DNA from: Ananas comosus
Lineage: Eukaryota; Streptophyta; Magnoliopsida; Poales; Bromeliaceae
Direction of reading: 5' to 3'
Assembly: GCF_001540865.1 (NCBI RefSeq)
Contig: NC_033628.1
Span: 12,889,730-12,953,729, forward strand
DNA: 64,000 nucleotides
Notes under the pieces: generated by a model
Databases searched by the model: none
The model's input: the letters and a program-made list of their open reading frames with translations, nothing else
What the model was told of the DNA's origin: nothing
Program-made: the position numbers and the translations under genes
Shown here: in pieces, positions 48,603 through 59,251 of the stretch
Layout of the letters: each line of letters begins with the position of its first letter
Numbering within the stretch: the first letter of the stretch is position 1

Positions 48603-51600
48603 TCACTGAAAGATGCTGCTTACAGAGCAATCATCGTGAACGCGCCAGATGGTCTCGCCGAGCAGATTCGCCACCGAAAGGACCGTCAGCTGAGGGAAGC
48701 TTTTCTGCTCCGGAAGCGGGATAGTGTTTGTGATGATGACCTCCTGAAAGAGGCCGCTTGATAGCCTCTCAACGGCAGGATCGCTGCCCGAAAACAGAAG
48801 CAAAAAATTTCATCACATATTGCACCATGTCGGTTTTGAAATCCGGTTATATAGGATATTGCTCAAAGAAGGGATTCGATGAGCGAAAAAGGGAGAAAGT
48901 AAAGCAAGATATCAGTCTCCTGTAGTAGCATGGTTCCGGTGATGACAATGGAGTTGCAGTTTTGTTTTAAGATGCAATTATGGGTAGCTAAGTTAACTCA
49001 AATATTGGACAAGTATCGAGTTTCTATGAAACATGGTTTTGAAAGTTTGAGAGAGCTTTATAACTGTTTTCACTGTATGACCGCCCGAAGATATGTAATA
49101 TTTAAGATTGGTCTTCAGAGAGGTAAGGATTGTACCTGAAAACAGCATGGGTGCTGCAAGCGTAAACCTCTCTAGCTCCCTCTTGGTGTAATAAAGCTGC
49201 ACCTTTTGCGATCGTTCCTACATAAAAAATAAGCTATTGATTCGAATTGTTTCGTCTTTAAATACATCCAATGGAATCAAATCATTCTCCTGTGGTACTA
49301 GAACTTGGGGAATATAGCTAAAAAGATATCACAAGGAACATGCTCTTCACTATTTACTTTAAAAGAGTTCTAAAACCTTTCGAGCTCCGTACTATCTAGT
49401 TGCATCATCAACCAAAGTGCTTTTCTCTATCCAGTCATTAGAAACCAACTCACCAGCTGTGTCAATCATATCATCCACCATGACGGCCACTTTTCCTTTA
49501 ACATCCCCTATGAGATTCAATACCTGCAAAATAAAAGTCATGACATCCTGCATTAGTTAAATATCTAACTGATAAGGAGTACTACTACAAAAGCAAAAAG
49601 ATACACAAAATGTTAAGGGAAAATAACATCAGCAATCCAACATTGTATTGAGCTTTCAAAATTGATTACCATCGACAATGCAACAATAGAGCAAATATCA
49701 ATGAAACAATATGCACACCACAACAAGAACTAGAAACTTGTTGACTTGATCAACCATATCACCTCGGTAAGATTGTGCCCATGGCGCCTTTTATCCACAA
49801 TAGCTAGAGGCGCATCCGATAATTTCTTGGCAAAAGCACGTGCCCTAGCCACACCGCCGACATCCGGAGATACAACTACCAGATCATTCGAACAGATTGT
49901 CTTGCTGGCCAAGTAATCAAGAATAACAGGCTTGAATTGCCAGAGGAAAGCAAAAGCACATATCAGTCAGAAACTACTACAGTTATCATTCGGTAAGCAA
50001 CTGGTACCAATTACACATGGAAATTAAATAGGATGAAGGGCATTACTTGACCATATACATGGTCCACCGGTATGTCAAAGTAGCCCATGGACTGCCCAGA
50101 ATGAAGATCACATGCAAGCATGCGGTCTGCGCCTGCTTCTGTAATTAAGTTCGCGACAAGCTTCGCTGCGATGGATTCACGGCCTTGGGTCTGAAAATTA
50201 TAAACGACATAACAGGAGTGTTAATGCGTACTTCTCGGAATGATAGGTAGAGCAAGGCAAAATCTCCAAATTACACAACTTGTAAATTCTCAAAATAATC
50301 CTAATAAATTCAATGGCAGTATATTGCATGAAGCATTTTCACCTTCCTATCTGCTCTGGCATAACCAAAGTATGGTATAACTGCAGTGATGTTTTTTGCC
50401 GATGCTCTTCGACATGCATCAATCATGATCAAAAGCTCCATTAAATTTTCATTTGCAGGGGGGCATGTTGGCTGGATGAGAAATACATCACACCCTCTCA
50501 CACTCTCTTGCAATTGAACATAAATTTCACCATCAGCGAATCTCTTTATCTTGATTTTTCCAAGCTCCATGCCCAAGTAGGTGGCAACCTCCTGAATTAA
50601 TATGGGAAAAAATTGCCATCATTCCCCTGTAGGTCCTGAGCAGAAGCCTCTATGTACAAAAGTTAAAGAAGCATTCTGTTTCTTAAAATTTTTAGTAAAT
50701 TAACTTGAAGGACTGTTAAATTTGTAATGCCAATAAATTCATTTCGCTACCCTTTACGGACATGCATACATAGTTAAATTGACTAGAAATTTCATTTATT
50801 GGTAAATGATGAACAAGCTCCTCAAGCTTAGAATTCACAAGGATTTGGTAAGAACGGGATGGAAAACGATGTAAGATTATACTAAACGATAAAATATATG
50901 GTAAATTCTTTAGAAAATCATCACAAACTACAAGAACAAAGCGAGTAACAGATTATGGCCCTGTTTGGCTTCGTTGCGAAGTGAAGTGTTGTTCTAATGA
51001 AGTGTTGTCTGAGAAGTGCAATTAGGAGAAGCACTATCTTGGATACCTTCCGACAGGTTCCCTATGTAATAGAATTAGAAGCTTCAAATTGGAGCTTCCG
51101 CTGCTTCAAATTGGACTCTCTCTTACAGAAAAACTGCAGCTGAGATTAAAAGCCAACGGGGGGGCCAAACAGACCCCGCAACTTCAAGGACATCAAGGGA
51201 GAAAGTAAGAAAATTATGCATTCTCAGGCTAAATTAAGCAGCTGTTTCTATGCCTGCAACATGTTTGCCAAAATGACCGAGACCTTGCACGTCACGAAAA
51301 CACGTACAGAAGCATATTGTACAGAAGCTACAAAGCCTTGAATTAGATGCACTGCAACGAATAGCTCTCAATAGAATAATGAGAAAGAAGATCGATCGAT
51401 CTCTCTTATAGACGCTACAAGCACAATTGATCAAATCACCGATCGCCGTACCTGCGCGAGCGCCGGATTGGCGGTGCCCGAGAAGATCCGCAGCCTCGAG
51501 ACTTGATTGCCGACGCCGTCCTGAAGGCATCGCGGCCCCGGGCAGAGCTCCGCCATCGTCGGATCGTTGAGCACCGGAATGCACGGCGGCGGCTGCGGCG

Positions 51601-51942
51601 GCACTCCGTTCTCGAACCTCAGAGAATCGTACATGTTGCATCTCTGCCACCGAACATCCACAAAACGAAAAAGAAAAATAAAACAAATAACGAAACGAAG
51701 ATCCTCCTCGTACAACTACTACTAGATCATCAAAAAACCTCAGTAAAAGCACACTGGACGATTATAGAACCACGTAAATATTAGCTAAAACGAACGGAGA
51801 TCGAGAAGATGCGTCTAGAAGTTACCACGGAGATGCGAGCGGAGGAGGCGAAGCGGCGACGCGATGAACGAGCGCGGGAGATGAAGAACGAAGAGGAAGA
51901 GGAGGAGGAGGAGGAGGAGGAGGAGAACACCAAGGACGCCAT
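48603..51942 (-). CDS. PRS1: ribose-phosphate pyrophosphokinase (PRPP synthetase), plastid type
   Basis: Eight exons in phase: 51826-51942, 51452-51643, 50343-50591, 50047-50190, 49763-49930, 49454-49523, 49136-49217, 48603-48783, giving 400 residues. The enzyme makes PRPP from ribose 5-phosphate and ATP for purine, pyrimidine, His and Trp synthesis. Motifs: [32 protein letters not shown], the ATP-site block [43 protein letters not shown] (metal and flexible loop), and the PRPP-binding [13 protein letters not shown]. The C-terminus is WRVHDDCS. Exon 1 begins MASLVFSSS with a long Ser run and then Arg/Ser-rich sequence, a plastid transit peptide. It belongs to the class I, phosphate-dependent group (PRS1/PRS2-like). 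Intron 2 holds a MITE. Fully intact. Confidence 0.95.
50957..51177. mobile_element. MITE in intron 2 of the PRS gene
   Basis: The left end ggccctgtttggc and the right end gccaaacagacccc are inverted repeats. The interior has words such as aagcttcaaattggagcttc and encodes nothing. About 220 bases, which fits a hAT- or PIF-like MITE. No clear target duplication. Confidence 0.65.
51897..51925. repeat. (GGA)n / (TCC)n repeat coding for Ser
   Basis: About nine GAG/GGA units on + give a run of Ser codons in the transit peptide of the PRS protein on the minus strand. Confidence 0.9.
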
Positions 51943-52366
51943 TAATGTCCCCCTGCTAAGCTCGAGCTCTCGACGAGGGGAGGAGGGGGGGGAGGGAGGT
52001 GGGTTTTATAGAGGAGAATTGAGGGGGATGGGATCGCTTCGTCCCTATCGGGAGAGATGAAGAGGAGAGGAGGAAGAATAAGTAATTAACGGCGTATCGC
52101 GGAGCGGAGTGCGCGCGTTGGAGAGTGGGGGTTTGTTTGGTTCGGAATGATCGGCAAATCCTCGACGAAGCGATAGGCGTCGACGCGGCCCCAGCGGCTC
52201 AATCCCCCCGCTACTCCGCTCACGCGCGCCCCGATTCGATCAATTCCTCGGCGATCCCCTTTCGCCTTTTTTTTTTAAATATAAGTGCGTGCATTTGTCC
52301 ATTCAATGTGGAAGGTGATTAAACCGTGTTGGAGAGTACGCAACGGTCTCTTTCTGTTTCCTATAA

Positions 52367-52544
52367 AAGAGTACTGTACTTCAAAATATCATCGTTGCAT
52401 ATTAATTTTTTATTTAATTTATACTTTCTATTTAAAATATTATGTAATTTCAAAATATCATGTAAGAGTACTGGACTTCAAAATATCATCGTTGCATATT
52501 AATTTTTTATTTAATTTATACTCTCTATTGAAAATATTATGTAA
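52367..52544. repeat. 81-bp direct duplication, 97-base period
   Basis: aagagtact(g)acttcaaaat followed by atcatcgttgcatattaatt and the rest is shared between 52367-52447 and 52464-52544 with only a few differences. Confidence 0.9.
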
Positions 52545-52859
52545 GTTTTTATGCATTAGTACTTGACGATAATTTTGGGTAGCGTCCTTGTCACCCAAGT
52601 TGTGCCATCAACAATAGAGAAATCGCTTTGTCCAACAGTTGCAAAATTGGAAACAAAAATCTCTTTAGCTGGTCAAAAAACGGCAGCTACACTGTGATCG
52701 TGCATGGAAAATGCGTTAGCTTTTTCTCAAATTTTCCATAATCTACGGCATTGTTACTATTTTTGAAAGTAATAAAAATGTTTATATATGTCCTAACGTA
52801 TCATATCAACAACAAAGTATAAAAATAGTGGTTTTAAAAAAATATAGTAGACAATATAA

Positions 52860-52927
52860 AAAATTACTTTGAGTATTTAACTTTTAGATATTTAAAATTA
52901 CTTTGAGTATTTAACTTTTAGATATTT
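52860..52927. repeat. 34-bp perfect tandem repeat
   Basis: aaaattactttgagtattta and the 14 bases after it occur twice without a mismatch, followed by the first 7 bases of a third unit. Confidence 0.93.
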
Positions 52928-53609
52928 AAAATTAAATAAGGTACTAAGATTCCACAGTTCCTTCTACTTTGATCATGTACATAGATTGCATTATTTTTAT
53001 TATAATCATTATCTGTAGGCCCCATAGTCATGCGCTAGCGGAGCGTAAAAAGGACAATATTGGACCTGAATGAATGGGCCGTGTTCCGGTCCAAGCAGAT
53101 CAAGGTCGACGCCTGGTGCGAGCTCCAAGCCGAGCTTGGGCCCAATGTGGGCTCGGGTTGGACCTGGTTCATTCACCACAAAAGCAACCAAATTCACCAT
53201 TCACACAACACTGAATGAACAAATATACACATCCTCTGAATGATGTTCTCATATGTACAAGAACTTAAACTAAGAAATAAAATAGTTTTGTGATTCTAAC
53301 TATGTTTTATATAAATATTATACCAATAATTAACGACAGTAACTAACACAAGTATAATTTTTAGTTTTAACTAAACAATAACCTAATTAAACATAAAATA
53401 AAAAACTAAAAGTAGCTGCTAAAAATAAAAAATAAACGTCAAAAGGATAATTTCAAACCGTTCTATAGTTAGGTGGTTCCTACTTCCTATACGATTTTCA
53501 CCCAGCGAAAGCACTTGAGAAACGCAGTGGGAAACGTACAGGAACATAGTTCGAATCGATAGAGTGAAACGTGAAGGCGACGACTCTGGAAACATTCACT
53601 GGTGTATTT

Positions 53610-53611
<2 letters not shown>

Positions 53612-53640
<29 letters not shown>
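53612..53640. repeat. (GA)n microsatellite before a start codon
   Basis: About 14 GA units end one base before the ATG of the NDUFAF3-like gene, so the run is in its 5' UTR. Confidence 0.93.
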
Positions 53641-53641
<1 letters not shown>

Positions 53642-56014
53642 ATGGTGGTGGGGGGAGGGAGGCAAAGGGCGGCGTCGATGCTCCCCTACCTCGTGAAGAC
53701 GCTTCGGAAGGAGCCTCTCAAACCCACGAATCAAACCCTACCTTCTCTCAGGTCTCCTCTAAACCCTAATTTGATTCGATTCATTGCTTCAATTGCAATA
53801 AACCATCTGTTTAGTGATTAATTTTTGGCCCTTTTTTTTTGGGTTTTGGTATAATCAGGAGGACGTTTTCGCTGTACGATCAGATCAATCTCATCGACAC
53901 CGTCCCCGATGATCAGCTTCGGTTTCAAGGGTATGTTGTTGGATCATTACTTCGGTTCCTAATTTTATAATTAGATTTGCTGAGAAATGGAACAGTTATT
54001 TTGTTAGGACATGTTTGTGAATTGGAACGGTGGGATAGTTTAGATTGATTGTAGGAGTTTTTTTTTTTTTTTTTTACAAAAAATGCTGATCTAATTATTA
54101 CTTTACATGCCTTTACATTAAGTTGAGAATTTGAGATCTTTTATATATTGTCTTAACAAATAATGCCCGTTGCTACGGAAAATTATCTTCAAATCAGCAT
54201 TAATCATAGTGAAAAGGATGAATAGCAAAATCAATTGGAGTAGGAGAGAATAGGAGAGAGAAATGGTGAAGAAGCGAGAAGAAAATGACTTTTTGATCAA
54301 TACTACATCAGAGCTGTGTACAAAAAACAATTATCTATTTTCTTATCTTGTAAGCAGCTTTTTGCAACTTGTTCTTTTTATTCTTGTAGGTACTCCGATA
54401 CGGGATTTACTATCAACAAAGTAAAGTATGAGGGCAGCTTGCTTATTGTGGAGAACAAAATTATGTCGTGGGCCCCGAAGAAATTTTCGGAAATAACTAC
54501 TGAAAGGTAGATTTCCATTTGCTTCTAAAACTCATTTTTGGATAACAGCATAGATTATCCGTCATGTGAATGTTCCAATTTATCAAACTTGAGTACTATT
54601 TTGGTTTATTCTAGAATAATTAATCCCTATTCTCTAGAGAACTATATTGCTTATTTCTTTTTTTAAAGTAATGTCGGTGTTTATTTACTAACGCATCGAT
54701 CTTGTTTAAATAGCACAGTTTATCAATCTTTCAAGTTCTCAGGCCTGTTCCAGGTAATTTTCTCTATATTCCTCCGCTGTCATATTCTGCTACTTAGTTT
54801 TGTATGGTGAAACAGTTGTCATGTTTGAAAGTAACTGCAAAATTTGCTTGTGCTTTATCTTAGCTTCCCTTTGTCTTGTCTTGGAGACTCTTCTGTTCAA
54901 GTGAATTAAAAGGCCTACTACATCAACACTAGTGTGATGTGTATGAATGTGCATAATTATATGTGCTTAAATACATATCTTCTTCTTTAAGTGGAATTTA
55001 TTAATCAAATTAAATTATGTCCAGCAGCAAGTGAGGTAGATGAGTACAAATACATTTAACTTACATTATTCTTTCATTTGAGACTAATGGACTAGCGGTC
55101 TAGTAGTTTAAGCTTGAAGTGAGTTAAGAAGTTAAACTCAACTGAGCTGTAACTTTTTGCTAAATGAGGCTGGTGACAGCAATCTAAAGACATTGGGTCA
55201 ATCTGTTTTGACCTATATCCAACTTGTGTGACTTATCAAAATAGGATCTTAGCTACATGCTTTCTTAGATTTTGATCTAGAAATTGTTTTCAAATTTAAA
55301 TGAAACAAATTTAAATATATAAGGATATATGGAACAAATTTACGAGGTTTAGGGAAAACGCTTAGCTTAACAAGACTTCGGAATGCTCCAAATTCGCAAA
55401 CATGCAGGGATATCCTTGAAATGCAATTGAACCTGAATTTGGCAAAGCCTCCTGAGTACCATCATAGCTCCTTGTATTTGTAGATGGCATAGTTATAAAT
55501 CAAATATTATTGCAGAGCTGCTTTATTAACCAAATTGTGGCCTTTGAATAATTTTTAAATAGCAATATATATTGCATGTCTTGATGCTTGTTCATAGTTG
55601 TCTATCGATTTTCTAATTATCTTACCATCTGCATTTTCCGTATGGTTGCCTCAGAGATTCTGATTCTTGGCTGCGGAAGAAATGTTGAACCAGTGAGTCC
55701 TGCGCTTCGCCGTTTTATTAGATCTACAGGAATGAAATTGGAAGCAATCGATTCTGTATGTATATTAAACACTTGACGTGCTTTTTTTTTATATTCTTTT
55801 GCGCATCTAAATGCCTACTCTTCTTTTTGTCCTTGAAGATAGGAGAGAACTATAAATGCTGTTTTCACTAAATGTTGTTGTGTTAATATCATTTATTCTG
55901 TGGCCTAATACTTGCATTATTCGGCAGAGAAATGCTGCCTCAACTTACAATATTCTGAATGAGGAAGGAAGACCAGTTGCTGCTGCACTTCTGCCCTATG
56001 GAGTCACTTCATGA
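53642..56014 (+). CDS. NDUFAF3: NDUFAF3 / DUF498 (Mth938-like) protein, complex I assembly
   Basis: Exons: 53642-53751, 53859-53930, 54390-54506, 54714-54753, 55655-55755, 55928-56014. An Arg-rich, acid-poor N-terminus (RQRAASMLPYLVKTLRKEP) fits a mitochondrial presequence. The domain follows: YSDTGFTINKVKYEGSLLIV, a Trp in SWAPKKFSEIT, the core EILILGCGRNVEPVSPALRRF and NAASTYNILNEEGRPVAAALLPYG. The animal homologue helps assemble respiratory complex I; the plant role is inferred. Phases fit except across the long intron 4: exon 4 ends in phase 0 but exon 5 needs one base before it (gag for Glu). A microexon of 3n+1 bases is therefore probably hidden in 54754-55654, where about five family residues are missing. 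Confidence 0.88.
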
Positions 56015-56286
56015 ATTGTGCTAAACTAGCTAATTCACTTGCGTTGAGAGTGATGTTCCAGTGCATTTCTTGGTCCAGGATTAGTTTGTGCAGTGATGAG
56101 AGTAAATGACTTTAATTAAAAACACAAGAAATTATACTATAATCAAATTTTGCCTTGTATTTTTGCTAGTGTAATTCAGCTGCTGTATGACTTAAATAAT
56201 ATCTGTAGAACCATTTTGTAACTCTATTATCCAAATTTGTATTCACGCTGAAGAAATTTACCTCTTTTTAATTGAGAAGTGCTTGC

Positions 56287-56311
56287 TATATATATATATA
56301 TATATATATAC
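56287..56311. repeat. (AT)n microsatellite
   Basis: About 12 TA units downstream of the NDUFAF3-like gene. Confidence 0.92.
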
Positions 56312-56567
56312 AAGTAGAAACATCTTTCACCATCGTCAGGTTCGCTTAGTAACTGCGAGAGAAATTACTGCTAAGCTTTACTGCGTTGAAACAGTTGTGA
56401 CGCTGAATATAGCCCCATTAATGTACACGAGTAACTTCTCTTAATTTGAAGTTAAGGTAAGATCAATCAAAGTTACTGATCCTCAGAAACTTCTAACAAG
56501 GTAACAGAAAATCCATTAAATCTAGACCCCTCACCAATTAATCCCAGCATTCTATCACTCTCAACCC

Positions 56568-56575
56568 TATATAAA
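56568..56575 (+). promoter_or_regulatory. TATA box of the ECA1-like gene
   Basis: TATATAAA lies 56 bases before the ATG at 56631, with a CCAAT word about 30 bases further up. The spacing fits a short 5' UTR of about 25-30 bases. Confidence 0.6.
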
Positions 56576-56630
56576 AAATCCTCAACTCTCAACACAACCG
56601 TCCTCTCTCCCGCTGAAAACGAGAACTTCA

Positions 56631-58322
56631 ATGAGAAAGCCTGCAACAAATTGTGAAGCATTCGTCATCCTTGCAGCGGCGGTGCTTGCTGCTGCATGGC
56701 CCCCATGCACTGCAGCCGCGCGTCTGCCGCCACGCAGAGAGATGCTCTTCTTCCTCAACCCAGACTGGGGCCTCTGCTGGCGGTACACCCTCAGGTCCCA
56801 CGACTGTGCGGTCGACACTTTCACGTCCTTCTTCGCCTTCCGTCCACTCCGCCTCAGCACCGGCTGCTGCAATGCCCTATGGGGCATCGACAACAACTGC
56901 ATCCTTAGCTGGCTCAACCCTCTCCTCCCTCTCTTCAAGTCTCGTTGCCGTTCTACCCGAGGACGCGTCGGACACGACGTAGACAAAGAGGAGAGTCCTG
57001 TGGGTGCACTAAACCCGAGCGCTTCGGTCGGAGGGAGTGTACCAAGCAGTGCAAGTGTAGGAGAGCCACCGAAACCCGAAGAGGCGAAAGGTGGAAAAGT
57101 TGTACAGGGGAATGCACCGGCAGTGCCTCCGGCTGTTGATCAAGGCATTGGGCCTAGTACTAGTGGTTTTAGCACACCGCCGAGCGCCCGAGGGATCGAA
57201 CCAGTAGCTAGCCCAGGAGTTGCACCTTCTAGTTCTCATGTAGAAGGAGCTGAACCATCTCCTTCCCCCTTAATAAACTCTCATGCCGTAGCACCAACAA
57301 GTCCTCACGGAGAAGAGCCATTCTCTAATGGTGATCGAGGAATCGAACCATCTCCTTCCCCCTTAATAAGCTCTCCTGTTGCTGCACCGACAAGTTCTCA
57401 CGGAGAAGAAGAGCCATTATCTAATGGTGATCGAGGAATTGAACCATCTCCTTCTCCCTTAGCAAGTTCTCATGCCGTAGCACCGGCAATTTCTCATGGA
57501 GAAGAAGAGCCATTCTCTAATGGTGATCGAGGAATCGAACCATCTCCTTCCCCCTTAACAAGCTCTGATGTTGCTGCACCGACAAGTTCTCACGGAGAAG
57601 AAGAGCCATTATCTAATGGTGATCGAGGAATTGAACCATCTCCTTCTCCCTTAACAAGTTCTCACGTTGCAGCACCGACAGGTTCTCACGGAGGAGAAGA
57701 GCCGTTCTCTAATGATGATCGAGGAATTGAGCCGTCTCCTTCCCCCTTAACAAGCTCTCATGCCATAGCACCGACAAGTTCTCATGGAGAAGAAGAGCCA
57801 TTCTTTAATGGTGATCGAGGAATCCAACCATCTCCTTCCCCCTTAACAAGCTCTCATGCCGTAGCACCGATAAGTCCTCACGGTGATCGAGGAATCGAAC
57901 CATCTCCTTCTCCTTTAACAAGTTCTCACGTTGCAGCACCAACATGTTCTTATGGATACGAAGACGAACCACACTCTAATGGTGATCAAGGAATTGAACC
58001 ATCTCCTCCTCCTTTGGAGCCAATTCACACTGGAAATGGAATTGTGCCATCTCCAAGCCCCTCATCCGCTCCAAATTCTAATAGTGATGATGGAATAATT
58101 GGACCTAGCTCTCAACAAGGAGATTTATTGAGCTCGAGTGCGCGAGCACCTTCGAGTTCTAGTGGGGCACAAGAGCCATTTCCTAATGGTGATCAAGGGA
58201 TTGAACCATCTCTTTCTCCATTAGAGGTAGGATTGGCGCCAAGATCTAGTATAGTCCCAGGACCAATTTCTATTGAAGGATTTGAACCTTCTCCTTCTCC
58301 CTCGGAACAAATCAATTCTTAA
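56631..58322 (+). CDS. ECA1/prolamin-like secreted protein with repeat tail
   Basis: A single exon of 563 residues. Signal peptide at about 1-30 (FVILAAAVLAAAWPPCTAAA). A prolamin-like/ECA1 domain follows at about 40-112 with the Cys order C-x9-C, CC, C, C (GLCWRYTLRSHDC, STGCCNALWGIDNNC, SRC), typical of plant gametogenesis-related secreted proteins such as EC1. The remaining 450 residues are low-complexity and rich in Pro, Ser and Glu, with eight 32-residue repeats from about residue 210 to 456 (SPSPL.SSH..APTSSHGEE, then EP.SNGDRGIEP). ECA1 proteins are normally 110-160 residues, so the tail is exceptional. SPSP motifs are possible sites for Pro hydroxylation and arabinogalactan attachment. 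No GPI signal is seen at the C-terminus. Function is inferred as extracellular, perhaps in reproductive tissue. Confidence 0.85.
   Translation: MRKPATNCEAFVILAAAVLAAAWPPCTAAARLPPRREMLFFLNPDWGLCWRYTLRSHDCAVDTFTSFFAFRPLRLSTGCCNALWGIDNNCILSWLNPLLPLFKSRCRSTRGRVGHDVDKEESPVGALNPSASVGGSVPSSASVGEPPKPEEAKGGKVVQGNAPAVPPAVDQGIGPSTSGFSTPPSARGIEPVASPGVAPSSSHVEGAEPSPSPLINSHAVAPTSPHGEEPFSNGDRGIEPSPSPLISSPVAAPTSSHGEEEPLSNGDRGIEPSPSPLASSHAVAPAISHGEEEPFSNGDRGIEPSPSPLTSSDVAAPTSSHGEEEPLSNGDRGIEPSPSPLTSSHVAAPTGSHGGEEPFSNDDRGIEPSPSPLTSSHAIAPTSSHGEEEPFFNGDRGIQPSPSPLTSSHAVAPISPHGDRGIEPSPSPLTSSHVAAPTCSYGYEDEPHSNGDQGIEPSPPPLEPIHTGNGIVPSPSPSSAPNSNSDDGIIGPSSQQGDLLSSSARAPSSSSGAQEPFPNGDQGIEPSLSPLEVGLAPRSSIVPGPISIEGFEPSPSPSEQINS
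57258..57999 (+). repeat. 96-bp coding minisatellite, 8 units
   Basis: Units of 32 codons begin tctccttc(c/t)cccttaa.aa(g) and end gatcgaggaat(c/t)gaacca. Units 2-6 are nearly identical at DNA level. Unit 7 lacks 8 codons, and unit 1 has one Glu codon fewer. All length changes keep the frame. Confidence 0.92.
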
Positions 58323-59251
58323 CTTGGAAGGAATAGAAGATTAGTTAGAGTTATAGAGTATCAAATTTTCTTTTGTTTCTTTTATCTTTTATATAAAAAG
58401 GACATTACTCGATCGGCGAAGATACAAAGGAGATCGGAAGAGTGGAGATGGGTATCGAGCGAAGGAATTGTAAAAGGTTACAGGTATAAGGTATATGAAG
58501 TATACATAGGAAGCATATTTATGTTTGGAAATTTTCGACCTGGAATAATCAAAAAGATGTACTGATTTACAATATTCAATAGAACATTTCTTACTTCTTA
58601 TGCGGAACCAATTATTAAACTTAATCAAGTTACTTAGTACAATCTGAGCATAACGAAACTCGTCCACAGTTTAGTGCACTGATTTTTCTAAAGCACTCAA
58701 TATAAAATAATTAATTTTGCAAAAAGTTATATATATTAATTTTGCAAAACATTATATGTATATTTGTTAATTTGCCATTCTTATCATCCTATTCTGTTAT
58801 TGGCGATTCAATTTGTTTGAAATGTGAATTAGATTTTGGTCATTGACTGTTTCTTGTAAATTTGCCAAGAAGATGAATCCACTTATTCACTTTCTAATGT
58901 CCCATGCTCAACTCATTCTGTACATGTTAGGAAACCAAAATGATATATAGAGTCAGCTAGCGTCGCGACGCACACCGTTTGGTAGCACTCTTGATCGCCG
59001 CACTGTGACAACCCGACATGCGTTAACGTGTGAACGCACAAGCTCCGAATTGGAGCTTCTAATATTACACTGACACGGCTGAACCAAACAGGTCCTTACT
59101 TTGAATGACAAATAAAAGAACACGGATTCATACCATATCTTTCATAGATGTCAGAATCTGCAGTGCTTAGCTGGACTCACCGCAACTTACAAAGCCTATT
59201 TATAGTAAGAAGTCTCTTATCAAATTACGGATAAGCCGACTTTTGTATCAG
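58323..59251. other. intergenic with a MITE-like end pair
   Basis: No coding frame. 58970-59097 is bounded by caccgtttggtagc and gctgaaccaaacaggtcc, imperfect inverted repeats, and contains agctccgaattggagctt. This resembles the interior of the MITE at 50957-51177. Confidence 0.45.

Larger units (their letters stand above)
51943..53641. other. intergenic, no gene seen
   Basis: 51943-52260 is GC-rich and is the promoter/5' UTR side of the PRS gene. 52320-53000 is AT-rich and holds a 97-base-spaced duplication and a 34-bp tandem repeat. A (GA)n run at 53612-53640 abuts the next start codon. Confidence 0.5.
56015..56630. other. spacer and promoter of the ECA1-like gene
   Basis: 3' UTR side of the NDUFAF3-like gene, an (AT)n run at 56287-56311, then the promoter of the next gene. 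Confidence 0.5.

Noticed and set aside
53009..53200. 63-codon minus-strand frame with GP-rich sequence
   Set aside because: No start context, no domain, and located in spacer with GC-rich words typical of a decayed repeat.
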